DNA from: Okapia johnstoni
Taxonomy: Eukaryota > Chordata > Mammalia > Artiodactyla > Giraffidae
DNA: 64,000 nt
Reading direction: 5' to 3'
Assembly (NCBI GenBank): GCA_024291935.2
Contig: CM044312.1
Coordinates: 363,501-427,500, forward strand
Shown here: one piece after another, positions 45,601-49,910 of the stretch
Layout: every line of letters starts with the position of its first letter
How positions within the stretch are numbered: position 1 is the stretch's first letter
The notes under the pieces: model-generated
What the model was told of the DNA's origin: nothing
What the model saw: only the letters and a program-made list of their open reading frames with translations
The model's database searches: none
Program-made: the position numbers and the translations under genes

Positions 45601-48044
45601 TCTGGGGACAAGAGCCACGTGCAGGAGGTGGGCACGTGTCTGTGACAGAAGGGTTCAGGGCGACAGAGGGCGGAGGAGGGTGTCCTCGGCCTGAGCAGAG
45701 GCCAGGGAGCGGTCCTGGGGACTGCATCTGCACGGCCTCCTGGGCCTCCCGGGAGCCTGGCCTCGTCCCTCCCTCTCCAGGGCGTCCCGGGAGCCTGACC
45801 GCGTCCCTCCCTCTCCGGGGCCTCCCGGGAGCCTGACCGCGTCCCTCACTCTCCGGGGCCTCCCGGGAGCCTGGCCTCGTCCCTCGCTCTCTGGGGCCTC
45901 CCGGGAGCCTGACCGCGTCCCTCCCTCTCCGGGGCCTCCCGGGAGCCTGACCGCGTCCCTCACTCTCCGGGGCCTCCCGGGAGCCTGACCGCGTCCCTCC
46001 CTCTCCGGGGCCTCCTGGGAGCCTGACCGCGTCCCTCCCTCTCTGGAGTGTCCCGGGAGCCTGACCATGTCCCTCGCTTTCTGGGGCCTCCCGGGAGCCT
46101 GACCGCGTCCCTTCCTGGGAGGGCCAGTGAAGCACTGTGGAGGGTGATGCTGTGGTTTCCATGTTGGCAGCAGAGCAGGGAGTCAGAACGGCCCCCAGAC
46201 TCTGGGCTCAGGAGGCGGGGCTGAAGCCACCTCCATGGCCACTGGAAGCCATGAGCACGGGAGAGGGCCGCCGCCTCCCTGGGCTGCTAGCGCCTGGATA
46301 GATGCAAAAGTGGGGGTAGGCTCTCGTGTGGGGCTCACTGGCATTTTTCTAGACCCTGACACCCAGTGTCCTCTGCTCTTTGTAACAAGAAATCTCATCG
46401 CCTTCTCTGAGGATGGCTCCGATCCCTATGTCCGCCTGTATTTGTTACCAGACAAGAGGAGGTCGGGAAGGAGGAAAACACATGTGTCGAAGAAAACGCT
46501 GAACCCCGTGTTTGATCAGAGGTATGGTCCAGGTCGCCATTTGAGGAAGGCCTGGTGGTGCCTGTGGGGAGAGTGTGTGTGAAAAACACCTTCCTGTGAG
46601 CAGTCGGGGGCTTGTTGATAGATTTGAGTGCCACATGAATCCTCAGGCCACACCCCAGCAGCCTTGGCCTGAGCACGTGTGGATGGACCCCAGTCCTCAT
46701 GGCTCAAACACCACCGACATCTGGGAAACTATGAGTTGAATGGTGCTGATGTCCACTGATACAGTTCCCATTCCATCGTTAAAGATAATAGTTGCTTACC
46801 GTGCTTTCTCACCGGTGACTTCGTTTAAACTGAGATCACGAACCAATGGGCAGGCACTCGGTCTTGGTCAGCCGCAGCCTCTATAAGTTTGGGGACCCAC
46901 CTGCAAACCTGGGCTTTAGGCTGCTCGCTCTGGGAAGACCAATACATCCACGTGTCCTGGTGAGGCCTCAGGCCTCGTCCTCTGCTTTGCCAGCCTGGCT
47001 GCTGGAGGCTTTTGTCCTGTGGCCTCTGGCCTCAGCTGCCAGGAGCTGCTTCCTCCACGAGGTCTTCCTTTACTCAGGGCTCTGAGCTCTCGCTCCTCAG
47101 TCTGCAGGTGAGGGACTGGCCTGGACTCCCCGGGTGTCTCACACCGCAGCCCAGGTTTTTCCCCAGGAATCAGGCATTGTGTCCACACCGGGGAGCCACA
47201 GGGTCAGCTTTCCAGTCTCCTGTTGTGTTTGGGAAATAATGGGTGAAAAAAAACACTGAGTCTTCCTTAAGGGCCGGGTCTAAACATCTAGCCAGAGAGA
47301 TCACTTCTACAATAAAGAAACAAAGACCATGTTTGGAGCGGACTCATAAACAAAAATGTCTCTCTTTAGTTACAGTAAAACAGAGCGAAATTACGGAGAC
47401 ATAGGGTGATCTTCTTTTTCCACTTTAGCTTTGATTTCAGCGTTTCCCTGCCGGACGTGCAGAGGAGAACCTTGGATGTGGCTGTGAAGAACAGCGGCGG
47501 CTTCCTGTCCAAAGACAAAGGGCTTCTTGGCAAAGTAGGTTAAAAAAAAAACAAGTTCTGCATTTTGTAAAAATTAAACACTTGACCCAAAGTGCGCATT
47601 TTAGACTGGATTTATGTACATGGGTAATCCACGTCAGCTAAGCTGCTGTGAGTGGTTTGTGAGTCAGTATTGATGTGAATTGTGTCCACTGACACTTCAT
47701 GGTAACCTCCCGTCAAGGCTGTTGGCTGCAGGAAGGGCCGCTTGGGTATAATCAGCTGTAGGTCACGGGTGGGTCTTAAGGGTAGAAAAATTGAAAGGCG
47801 GGACACCCAAAATGCAAGTTGCCGGAAACCACTTCTGTAGGCGTTTTCTAACCCACAGGTGCTGGTTGGTCTGGCATCTGAAGAGCTCGCCAAAGGCTGG
47901 ACCCAGTGGTGAGTGTCCCCCACAGACAGACACAGAGTCCGTGTGTCCACTCAGGAGCGCGGCCCCGTGACCGCGTGTCTGCTGTCTTCCTGTCTCAGGT
48001 ACGACCTCACAGAAGATGGCACAAGGCCCCACGTGGTGACGTAG
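3561..48044 (+). CDS. ESYT2: Extended synaptotagmin 2, coding exons 2-23 (whole-gene entry; interrupted by introns)
   Basis: ESYT2 is an ER membrane protein that tethers the ER to the plasma membrane and moves glycerolipids between them. Twenty-two exons join without a frame break into 760 residues plus stop: SMP domain (fragment residues about 10-198), C2A (199-325), C2B (345-480), a variable linker (489-617) and C2C (620-755). C2A keeps the acidic calcium loops (D215, D227, and the D-rich stretch 274-281). C2B has N-P-N-P where a calcium-binding C2 has S-D-P. C2C has a basic patch (672-685) of the kind that binds PI(4,5)P2. The N-terminal hairpin that enters the ER membrane must lie in an exon left of the window, so the gene is cut by the window edge rather than broken. 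From memory the closest match is mammalian ESYT2; ESYT1 has five C2 domains and ESYT3 differs in sequence. Exon numbers assume one upstream coding exon. Confidence 0.97.
4190..4397 (-). mobile_element. Bov-tA-type SINE
   Basis: Full-length on the minus strand, from GGGCTTCCCCAGTGG to the GTTGGACATGACTGAAGC end. The tRNA-like B-box region GGTTCGAT is altered to GGGATCGAACC when read on the plus strand, as usual for this family. Confidence 0.88.
4641..4812 (-). mobile_element. Bov-tA-type SINE just upstream of ESYT2 exon 3
   Basis: Read on the minus strand it starts within GTGGCTCAGCTGGTAAAGAATC and runs to the GGTCACAAAGAGTCGGAC end. Its 5' terminus is only about 30 bases before the exon 3 acceptor, so it borders or overlaps the region where a branch point should lie. 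Confidence 0.88.
4842..4976 (+). CDS. ESYT2: ESYT2 exon 3 (SMP domain)
   Basis: Forty-five codons starting TVKHMWPF and ending VDVGPQ; phase 0 at both ends. It codes for the first helix and strand of the SMP lipid-binding barrel. The acceptor is CTTTTCCAG. The donor is GTTTGT, which lacks the usual A at +3 and G at +5 and is therefore weaker than average. A minus-strand SINE ends about 30 bases before the exon. Confidence 0.95.
5524..5578 (-). mobile_element. Old L1 3'-end fragment (probable)
   Basis: The stretch TATTGAGACATAATTGACAC followed by CATAACCTTATATTA resembles the reverse complement of mammalian L1M 3' UTRs. It is too short to assign a subfamily. Confidence 0.45.
5620..5690 (-). 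mobile_element. CHR-type tRNA-derived SINE fragment (probable)
   Basis: TTTTTGGCCACACTGCAACC followed by GGGATCCTAGCTCGCCAACCAGGG resembles the 3' part of cetartiodactyl CHR SINEs in reverse orientation. Confidence 0.5.
7223..7299 (+). CDS. ESYT2: ESYT2 exon 4 (SMP domain)
   Basis: Twenty-five codons starting [10 protein letters not shown] plus two bases (AG) that make a serine codon with the first base of exon 5. Acceptor TTTCAG, donor GTAAGT. It codes for SMP beta strands. Confidence 0.95.
7490..9282 (+). mobile_element. Old L1 LINE, 3' part (degraded)
   Basis: Plus-strand L1 sequence in order: RT-region homology (CAACATAGTGAAAGGATTATACACCATGACC region, 7590-7790), the GAATGGATTAGTGAGCATGT region (8580-8680), the CACTTCTGGGTAGGCACC region, and a 3' UTR ending ATTTTACCACAATAAAAAA. 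Many stops and frameshifts interrupt the ORF2 remnant. The divergence suggests an ancient mammalian copy rather than a recent ruminant L1. Confidence 0.8.
9283..9456. repeat. Tandem triplication of a 58-base unit
   Basis: Three copies begin at 9283, 9341 and 9399, each GGGAAAAAATTGATTAGGGG...GGGCTTCTCT. Copies 2 and 3 are identical and copy 1 differs at one base in the part I compared. The array starts exactly where the L1 tail ends. Confidence 0.97.
11201..11273 (+). CDS. ESYT2: ESYT2 exon 5 (SMP domain)
   Basis: One base completing serine plus 24 codons from [12 protein letters not shown] to GVQSIQ. Acceptor TTTGCTAG, donor GTAAGG. It carries the cysteines and basic residues of the central SMP strands. 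Confidence 0.95.
11495..11584 (+). CDS. ESYT2: ESYT2 exon 6 (SMP domain)
   Basis: Thirty codons from [12 protein letters not shown] to FFLRKP, phase 0 at both ends, donor GTAAGT. The run containing [11 protein letters not shown] is a well-conserved SMP signature. Intron 5 before it is only 221 bases and contains nothing recognisable. Confidence 0.95.
11778..11894 (+). mobile_element. CHR-type tRNA-derived SINE
   Basis: Starts GGGACTTGCCTGGTGGTCCG, continues with GTTAAGACTCCAGACTTCCA and ends GCCGCACAGCC followed by an A-rich tail, the layout of cetartiodactyl CHR/SINE2 elements. Confidence 0.8.
12530..12752. mobile_element. MER2-like DNA transposon fragment (Tigger/pogo group)
   Basis: Contains the diagnostic ATTCAAGTTTTGCTTTTTGG and AACTTTCTGGAATATTTTTTC, then ends near CCTCGGACACTGAGGCCCAAC, resembling the terminal inverted repeat. 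It is non-autonomous and ancient. Confidence 0.7.
12757..12890 (+). mobile_element. MIR SINE fragment
   Basis: CCTCAGTTTCCCCATCAGTAA followed by AATACCTCCCTTAAAAGATTA and CAGTATAGTACCTGGCATAC matches the 3' half of mammalian MIR. It abuts the MER2-like piece. Confidence 0.75.
13283..13375 (+). mobile_element. MIR SINE fragment
   Basis: GAGTTTCTTCATCTATAAAG followed by GAATTAGTGTCTTCC resembles the same MIR segment in a more diverged form. Confidence 0.5.
13384..13913 (-). mobile_element. BovB LINE 3' end, 5'-truncated
   Basis: Minus-strand copy whose 3' tail lies at the left (GTTGTTGTTGTTCAGTTACTC) and whose truncation point falls at CCAAGGAGCAAG near 13913. Only the C-terminal coding part and 3' UTR are present. 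Confidence 0.92.
15220..15387. repeat. Two tandem copies of an 86-base unit
   Basis: The unit starting CCCCTCCTGGTGACTCTTCC occurs at 15220 and again at 15306. The copies are nearly identical until about 15387. The unit ends with CACACTCTCGGTCACA. Confidence 0.95.
15902..16107 (+). mobile_element. Bov-tA-type SINE
   Basis: Full-length plus-strand copy from GGCTTCCCTCTTAGCTCAG through GGTTTGATTCCTGGG to GGACATGACTTAGCAACTAA. An imperfect flanking repeat (AGGGAATCC on the left, AGGGAGTCC on the right) is probably the decayed target duplication. Confidence 0.92.
16501..16607 (-). mobile_element. 5'-truncated Bov-tA-type SINE with target-site duplication
   Basis: The minus-strand 3' portion is flanked by the perfect 13-base repeat AATATCAGGAAAA (16488-16500 and 16608-16620). 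Truncation at the CTTCTCC side gives 107 bases. Confidence 0.92.
16680..16913 (+). mobile_element. Old L1 fragment, left part (interrupted by BovB)
   Basis: Resembles the L1 ORF2-to-3' segment with GTGTAAATTGGTACAATATT and CCAGAGCTTCCACTTTTTGA. A 22-base SINE-tail-like remnant (16771-16792) interrupts it. It continues after the BovB insertion at 19596. Confidence 0.65.
16914..18494 (-). mobile_element. BovB LINE, minus strand, part 1 (host of a nested BovB)
   Basis: The 3' tail is at 16914 and the element reads leftward through the RT region. On the minus strand 17186-17797 is an open frame of about 200 codons with an RT block in which the YADD motif is changed to YVDD. Further 5' RT sequence lies at 17949-18260 with frame breaks. 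The copy is interrupted at 18494. Confidence 0.93.
18495..18961 (+). mobile_element. Nested BovB LINE 3' end, plus strand
   Basis: A 467-base, 5'-truncated BovB in the opposite direction to its host, running from AACAAAAGTCCGTCTAGTCG to the tail AACTGAACTGAACTG. CTGTGCC occurs on both sides (18488-18494 and 18962-18968), consistent with a short target duplication. It is close to the 522-1517 copy in sequence, suggesting a younger subfamily than its host. Confidence 0.93.
18962..19595 (-). mobile_element. BovB LINE, minus strand, part 2 (continuation of the host)
   Basis: Host BovB sequence resumes directly after the nested copy (CTTTGCATGAAATGTTCCC) and continues into the endonuclease-RT linker, then stops at TTTGCTATGACC near 19595, its 5' truncation point. 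Confidence 0.9.
19596..19850 (+). mobile_element. Old L1 fragment, right part
   Basis: GAAACTGCAAATATTCTAAG, GCTCATCAATAGGAGGGTGG and following resemble the L1 3' region that should come next after the 16680-16913 piece, so the BovB inserted into an existing L1. Confidence 0.65.
19903..19958 (+). CDS. ESYT2: ESYT2 exon 7 (SMP domain)
   Basis: Eighteen codons ([18 protein letters not shown]) plus two bases that form an asparagine codon with exon 8. Donor GTAAGT. The acceptor is poor: the T-rich tract is separated from the AG by a run of A residues (TTTTAAAAACAG). The exon follows an 8.3-kb intron full of transposons. Confidence 0.95.
20711..21427 (+). mobile_element. BovB LINE, 5'-truncated
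   Basis: Plus-strand copy from the C-terminal RT region (GAGGAGAGTGAAAAAGTCGG) to the tail GAACTCAACTGAACTGAAG. A frameshift near 21060 separates two open frames (20807-21085 and 21082-21411). Confidence 0.92.
21794..22462. repeat. Composite minisatellite: 48-base units plus an interspersed longer unit
   Basis: Nine copies of a 48-base unit (AGCTTCTGTGCTGCGCGCGT...CTCAGTAGACAGTCTTCT) are grouped 1, 4 and 4. Each group follows a roughly 77-84-base unit that starts GATGTCCCAAGGACGGCTCC (about 21794, 21921 and 22190). Variants such as CGCGCG, TGTGTG and CACGCG occur in the middle of the 48-base unit. Forty-eight is a multiple of three, so several reading frames stay open on both strands, including 256 codons on the minus strand; this is a repeat effect, not evidence of a gene. 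Confidence 0.95.
22975..23225. repeat. AT-rich, TATATA-type low-complexity region
   Basis: Dense TATATA and ACATAT words (for example TTATATATTAGGTATATATA) with several ATATATGCATATATAT-like palindromic stretches. Confidence 0.8.
24887..25007 (+). CDS. ESYT2: ESYT2 exon 8 (end of SMP domain)
   Basis: One base plus 40 codons from [11 protein letters not shown] to RFPVPK, closing the SMP domain with the conserved helix and the segment leading into C2A. The acceptor follows a T9 tract and ends CTAACAG; donor GTAAGC. Confidence 0.95.
25008..26927 (+). other. ESYT2: ESYT2 intron 8
   Basis: Mostly unique sequence, GC-rich at 25360-25760 and 26600-26880. One MIR-like piece lies at 26450-26560. No other feature is recognised. 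Confidence 0.65.
26450..26560 (+). mobile_element. MIR SINE fragment
   Basis: AGAGTTTCAGTTTCCTATCC followed by ATAAAATAGGTTTAATGACAG and CATAGGATTATTCTAAAAAT matches the MIR 3' half. Confidence 0.65.
26928..27104 (+). CDS. ESYT2: ESYT2 exon 9 (C2A, first half)
   Basis: Fifty-nine codons, [13 protein letters not shown] to WNEVYE, phase 0. It encodes C2A beta strands 1-4. The aspartates in GKDTY and KSDPYG sit where C2 domains hold calcium in loop 1. Acceptor TTTCCAG, donor GTGAGG. Confidence 0.96.
27105..27890 (+). other. ESYT2: ESYT2 intron 9
   Basis: Short intron without recognisable repeats or RNA genes. Overlapping open frames on both strands (27415-27762) show no family features. Confidence 0.6.
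27891..27973 (+). CDS. ESYT2: ESYT2 exon 10 (C2A, calcium loop 3)
   Basis: Twenty-seven codons from [15 protein letters not shown] plus two bases. It contains [12 protein letters not shown], the acidic loop that together with loop 1 binds calcium in C2A. Acceptor CTTTCAG, donor GTAAGC. Confidence 0.96.
27974..29280 (+). other. ESYT2: ESYT2 intron 10
   Basis: Contains one possible MER5-like relic (28150-28265). The GC-rich section 28630-29110 has no recognised feature. Confidence 0.6.
28150..28265. mobile_element. Possible MER5-like hAT relic
   Basis: TTTAAGTGCTCAGCCACCAA and nearby CCACATGCAGCCAAGCTGCT weakly resemble the terminal part of MER5A. Divergence is high, so this is tentative. Confidence 0.3.
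29281..29329 (+). CDS. ESYT2: ESYT2 exon 11 (C2A)
   Basis: One base completing serine plus 16 codons ([16 protein letters not shown]). Acceptor TTTCTATAG, donor GTAAGT. It encodes C2A strand 7 and the helix or loop after it. Confidence 0.95.
29330..30379 (+). other. ESYT2: ESYT2 intron 11
   Basis: I see no repeat or gene here beyond chance open frames. Confidence 0.6.
30380..30469 (+). CDS. ESYT2: ESYT2 exon 12 (end of C2A)
   Basis: Thirty codons, [14 protein letters not shown] to ASNLEQ, the last C2A strand and the short link to C2B. The donor reads CAG|GTGCTG, a weak 5' splice site. Exon 13 also begins GTGCTG, so the junction is flanked by a six-base direct repeat. Confidence 0.94.
30470..30827 (+). 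other. ESYT2: ESYT2 intron 12
   Basis: Short intron (358 bases) with a weak donor (GTGCTG) and a fair acceptor (TCCCTCCCGCTGTAG). Nothing else is seen. Confidence 0.65.
30828..30923 (+). CDS. ESYT2: ESYT2 exon 13 (start of C2B)
   Basis: Thirty-two codons, [14 protein letters not shown] to SARNLP. Strand 1 of C2B ([13 protein letters not shown]) is clear. Acceptor GCTGTAG, donor GTAGGT. The exon ends in frame at the position where cassette exon 14 may be included or skipped. Confidence 0.95.
30924..35732 (+). other. ESYT2: ESYT2 intron 13
   Basis: A 4.8-kb intron that is unusually free of ruminant SINEs and BovB compared with its neighbours. One MIR-like relic (34235-34345). AT-rich at 31750-32130 and 34920-35700; GC-rich islands near 32220-32330 and 33450-33620 without recognised features. 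Confidence 0.6.
34235..34345 (-). mobile_element. MIR SINE fragment
   Basis: GATGAGGAGCTGAGGTTAGA followed by GAAGCCGCAGAGCCAGGATG and CCCAGAGCCCACATTCTCCA is the reverse complement of the MIR core. Confidence 0.6.
35733..35795 (+). CDS. ESYT2: ESYT2 exon 14 (63-base cassette-type exon in C2B)
   Basis: Twenty-one codons ([20 protein letters not shown] plus K), phase 0 at both ends, donor GTAAAC, acceptor TTGAAAG with purines next to the AG. A closely similar 21-residue segment is present in some human ESYT2 isoforms and absent from others, as I recall. Skipping it joins LP to SGKK without changing frame, so it probably makes two C2B loop-1 variants here as well. Confidence 0.9.
36950..37125 (-). 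mobile_element. MIR SINE
   Basis: TTATCTTATTTAAGCCTAAC, then GAAAACTGAGGTTCAAATAA and GTCTGACTTTGAAAGCTCC, in the order expected of a reverse-oriented MIR. Confidence 0.65.
37229..37523. mobile_element. MER2-like DNA transposon with both termini
   Basis: Left end AGTCAGCCCTCGGTATCTGT and right end GCAGATGCCAAGGGATGACT are imperfect inverted repeats of about 24 bases. The interior includes GGATCGAAAATACCCTGG and ACACTGTATTAGGTATTAC, typical of this Tigger-group element. At about 295 bases it is non-autonomous. Confidence 0.75.
37562..37780 (+). mobile_element. Bov-tA-type SINE
   Basis: Full-length, GGGCTTCCCTGCTGGCCCAG to GTCAGACAAGACTTGGTAAC, ending in CAACAACAGCA. Both flanks carry AGAAAGAAA, a likely target duplication. 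Confidence 0.9.
39369..39443 (+). CDS. ESYT2: ESYT2 exon 15 (C2B)
   Basis: Twenty-five codons, [18 protein letters not shown] to AQESK. NPNPLV replaces the S-D-P-Y-V motif of calcium-binding C2 domains. The acceptor is weak (TTTTTGGATAG); donor GTAAGG. Confidence 0.95.
39444..40242 (+). other. ESYT2: ESYT2 intron 15
   Basis: Contains one partial SINE (40023-40145). The rest is unique. Confidence 0.65.
40023..40145 (+). mobile_element. Partial Bov-tA-type SINE (3' part)
   Basis: GCTGGAGAAGGGGTAGGCTA through CACAAAGAGTTGGACATGAC to ACTGAGCAC; the tRNA-like head is missing. Confidence 0.8.
40243..40329 (+). CDS. ESYT2: ESYT2 exon 16 (C2B)
   Basis: Twenty-nine codons, [16 protein letters not shown] to LEVE, with the conserved P-x-W-x-E-x-F-x-F strand of C2 domains. 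Acceptor TTTTTTTCAG, donor GTAATT. Confidence 0.96.
40720..41040 (-). mobile_element. L1 ORF2 remnant
   Basis: Reverse-oriented RT-region L1 sequence: ATTGTCAAAGACTTTTCTAT, then TTTGAGATGATCATGTGGTTTT, and GTGATGTAGTATCCTTTTTAC, in the order found in mammalian L1 antisense strands. Confidence 0.65.
41073..41313 (+). mobile_element. Bov-A2 dimeric SINE
   Basis: Two Bov-A-type monomers joined by the linker CTTCACTTTTACTTTTCACTT (near 41150), followed by CATTGGAGAAGGAAATGGCA, and ending in the (AGC)n tail TTAGCAGCAGCAGCA. This structure is diagnostic for ruminants. Confidence 0.93.
41336..41460 (+). mobile_element. L1 3' end (ruminant or cetartiodactyl type)
   Basis: TTACTGAATCACTTTTGTAC, ACACTTGAAATTAATGTTG, and TAAACTATACTTCAATTTTA is the familiar 3' end of cetartiodactyl L1s. 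Confidence 0.65.
41478..41553 (-). mobile_element. Bov-tA-type SINE head fragment
   Basis: Reverse complement of the tRNA-like part: ACAACCCAGGGATTGAACCC to CACTGAGCCCCCTGGGAAGC. Confidence 0.8.
42261..42410 (+). CDS. ESYT2: ESYT2 exon 17 (end of C2B)
   Basis: Fifty codons, [13 protein letters not shown] to LKMKLALR. Calcium loop 3 has DEQHQ in place of a full aspartate set. The acceptor GGCAG is followed directly by GTGAGA, so the first exon bases look like a donor site. The donor is GTACTG, weaker than average. Confidence 0.96.
42411..43260 (+). other. ESYT2: ESYT2 intron 17
   Basis: Contains a T-rich run at about 42629-42654 (interrupted by one C) and otherwise unique sequence. Confidence 0.65.
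43261..43646 (+). CDS. ESYT2: ESYT2 exon 18 (linker between C2B and C2C)
   Basis: The largest exon: 128 codons plus two bases. It starts [15 protein letters not shown], then runs through a Ser/Pro/Gly-rich variable stretch, and ends with the conserved [19 protein letters not shown], which could form an amphipathic helix before C2C. The middle is GC- and CpG-rich and differs considerably from my recollection of the human linker, as expected for a disordered region. The acceptor is CCCCGAG; the donor is GTAACT. Confidence 0.95.
43647..44611 (+). other. ESYT2: ESYT2 intron 18
   Basis: Moderately GC-rich, with no repeat or gene recognised. Confidence 0.65.
44612..44710 (+). CDS. ESYT2: ESYT2 exon 19 (start of C2C)
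   Basis: One base, 32 codons ([20 protein letters not shown] to VVVHSC) and two bases. It encodes C2C strands 1 and 2. Acceptor TTTCCCCAG, donor GTGAGT. Confidence 0.95.
44711..46389 (+). other. ESYT2: ESYT2 intron 19
   Basis: Unique sequence up to about 45740, then a 38-base minisatellite (45745-46118), then unique sequence to exon 20. Confidence 0.7.
45745..46118. repeat. GC-rich minisatellite, 38-base unit, about 10 copies
   Basis: The motif GAGCCTGACC(G/T)CGTCCC recurs every 38 bases, with unit anchors at 45755, 45793, 45831, 45869, 45907, 45945, 45983, 46021, 46059 and 46097. Most units contain GGGGCCTCCCGGGAGCC. The unit lacks stop triplets in several phases, so long minus-strand frames (up to 196 codons) arise from the repeat. 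The minus strand has runs of three or four G and could form non-B structures. Confidence 0.97.
46390..46521 (+). CDS. ESYT2: ESYT2 exon 20 (C2C basic patch)
   Basis: One base, 43 codons and two bases. It starts [18 protein letters not shown] and contains the basic run [15 protein letters not shown], the surface that in extended synaptotagmins binds plasma-membrane PI(4,5)P2 and so makes the contact site. The acceptor is unusual: TTTGTAACAAG, with purines next to AG. Donor GTATGG. Confidence 0.96.
46522..47428 (+). other. ESYT2: ESYT2 intron 20
   Basis: No repeat or RNA gene is recognised. Intron 21 (47535-47858) is likewise empty apart from an A9 run after its donor. Confidence 0.65.
47429..47534 (+). 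CDS. ESYT2: ESYT2 exon 21 (C2C)
   Basis: One base plus 35 codons, [17 protein letters not shown] to GLLGK. Loop 3 ([12 protein letters not shown]) lacks the aspartates of a calcium-binding C2 domain. Acceptor CACTTTAG, donor GTAGGT. Confidence 0.96.
47859..47908 (+). CDS. ESYT2: ESYT2 exon 22 (C2C)
   Basis: Sixteen codons ([16 protein letters not shown]) plus TG, which completes a tryptophan codon across a 90-base intron. Acceptor CCCACAG, donor GTGAGT. Confidence 0.95.
47999..48044 (+). CDS. ESYT2: ESYT2 exon 23, C-terminus and stop
   Basis: One base, then 14 codons [14 protein letters not shown] and TAG. The final strand of C2C is complete and the last residues differ slightly from the human tail as I recall it. 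Acceptor TGTCTCAG. The intron before it (47909-47998) is the shortest in the gene. Confidence 0.95.
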
Positions 48045-48512
48045 GCCACCGCCAAGAAGCCCCCACTGCACCCGCCAGCCCTGCACCAACAAGCCCCCAC
48101 CCTCCGCAGACGCACCCACGCTGCCCCGCACCCCCTACAGACGCACCCATGCTCTTTTTATAATTTCATGTACTTGGTTACTGGCCCCGTGATGGTTTTA
48201 TAAAATGTTGATATTTTAGGCGTATTTGGCCAATGTTAGCATTAAGTTTTGTATGTTTAAATTTCCTCTAGTATTTCACCAGTTGTTACGGTGTGCGTAG
48301 CATTGCGGCCAGCTGTTGTGTGTATAAAGCTGTAAGTCGGCGGTCTCTCCCAGGAAGCCGATGTATGGACCTGCTTATTACTGCCTTGTTTTGTATGTCA
48401 CTGAAGTGCACTACGCTATATAAATAGACTATTTTTTATGATCTCTACATGCTGGTTTGAAATTCAGAGAAAATGGATCAAGGAAATATATATTTTTTTT
48501 CTTCTAAAACTT

Positions 48513-48518
48513 ATTAAA
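48513..48518 (+). terminator. ESYT2: ATTAAA, possible proximal polyadenylation signal
   Basis: The variant hexamer lies about 470 bases after the stop codon and is followed by ATCATTTTTGTCTTTG. It could give a short 3' UTR form. The only evidence is motif plus spacing. Confidence 0.4.
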
Positions 48519-49802
48519 TTCTTATTGCAAATAATCATTTTTGTCTTTGCAGGAAAAAGTTCTCTGTGACCTATTTTGTGGTGTTTCTTTTTAAAAAGAA
48601 AAGCTGAAAGATTAGTGACTGCTAGTATATTTCTGCTCGTTCTGAATGGTAAAAGAATATATGCAAAATATTTACACTTTCATAAATATAAAGATGTATT
48701 ATGAGGAGTGAGTTGTAGCCCTTCTTAGGAAAAATGTTGCATAACTGAGCAACATAAAATATCACCAGAGTTGTCACAGTTCAGAGTGCACTAATCTGAC
48801 ATTTCTTACATAAAATAGAATGTCTTAAGTTTATTTTTAGTTGCTTGTTATAACTTATTCATGAAACAGTACAGACACATAATCCTTTTCCTGAAATATG
48901 ATACTTTAGTGTTAGCAGTTAGTCTGTTGTGCGATTTTCGGTGTTTTCTCAGCTGTAAAAGAAGACTAACTCAGGTTGTCGCTGCAGAGGCTGTGAGATG
49001 GGCCGGGGTGAGCAGATAGGAAGTGACGTGGGAAGCCGCCTCTGGCGCACACGTGTCGGTGTGCCGCGCACGGGGGCGGGGGGGACTCGGGGGTCTTGGA
49101 ACGGCGGCCGCAGGCTGTCAGTAGCCTCCTGCTGGGTTTCCTCACCTCATGCCATGACTGACCTCAGTATTGGGATGTTGTTATACAACTTTTATTTGGG
49201 AGTATTTTTTCTTCTTAGATTAGGAAAAATATGTTTTGTATCCACGTATATAAAGGTCCCAAGCCTCTTGGGAGGTGAGATTCCATAGCCTTGCGGCAGC
49301 TGTGCGTGCCCTGAACATGGTGCACGTGTGCAGAAAGCTTTAAATATTCTGAGCTGCGGGATGCAGATGACTTCCTTAGCCATGAGGACATCCTACAGCC
49401 CTGTGTAAATACCGGGGGAAATGCGGCTCTGAGCTTAGAGACCTCACCCTGCGTCCTGTGTAAACTCCTGGACACTCGTGCGGCCTGACTGCCCAAGTGC
49501 CTGTGGATGCTGCCTCTGCCTCTCCTGCCCTCGGGGCTCAGCTCTGGCCCGCGTCACACTCTGACCCCGGGCGGGTGTTGTGGAGCCTGGAGCCTCGCAG
49601 CTTCCTGGGCCCTAAAGCTGCTCCGAAGCTCCAATGAGACCACCTCCTCTGTCAGCGCGGGAGGGCGTGGCGAGCCTGGTGACACACAGGGACACCTGAC
49701 TCGGTGTTTTAGCGGCAGGAGAAAAACAGGCCGTTACTAAACCCAGTGGCCTGCCCATGCTGTTAGATTTATTGGAAACCTTTTGAAAATTGGGTTTGTT
49801 GT

Positions 49803-49910
49803 GGGAATTCCCGGGCGGTCCAGTGGTGAGAACCAGATGCTTTCACTGCCAGGGACCTGGATTTAACCCCTGGTCAGAAATGAGATCCCACAAGCCATGA
49901 GGTACCCACT
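49803..49910 (+). mobile_element. CHR-type SINE inside the ESYT2 3' UTR
   Basis: GGAATTCCCGGGCGGTCCAG, then AGATGCTTTCACTGCCAGGG, CCCCTGGTCAGAAATGAGAT and CCCACAAGCC follow the CHR/SINE2 layout. It would be part of the mature transcript. Confidence 0.75.

Noticed and set aside
45572..46162. 196-codon minus-strand frame rich in Gly, Arg, Glu and Pro
   Set aside because: Produced by the 38-base minisatellite; the same peptide appears permuted in a second frame, as expected of a repeat without stops.
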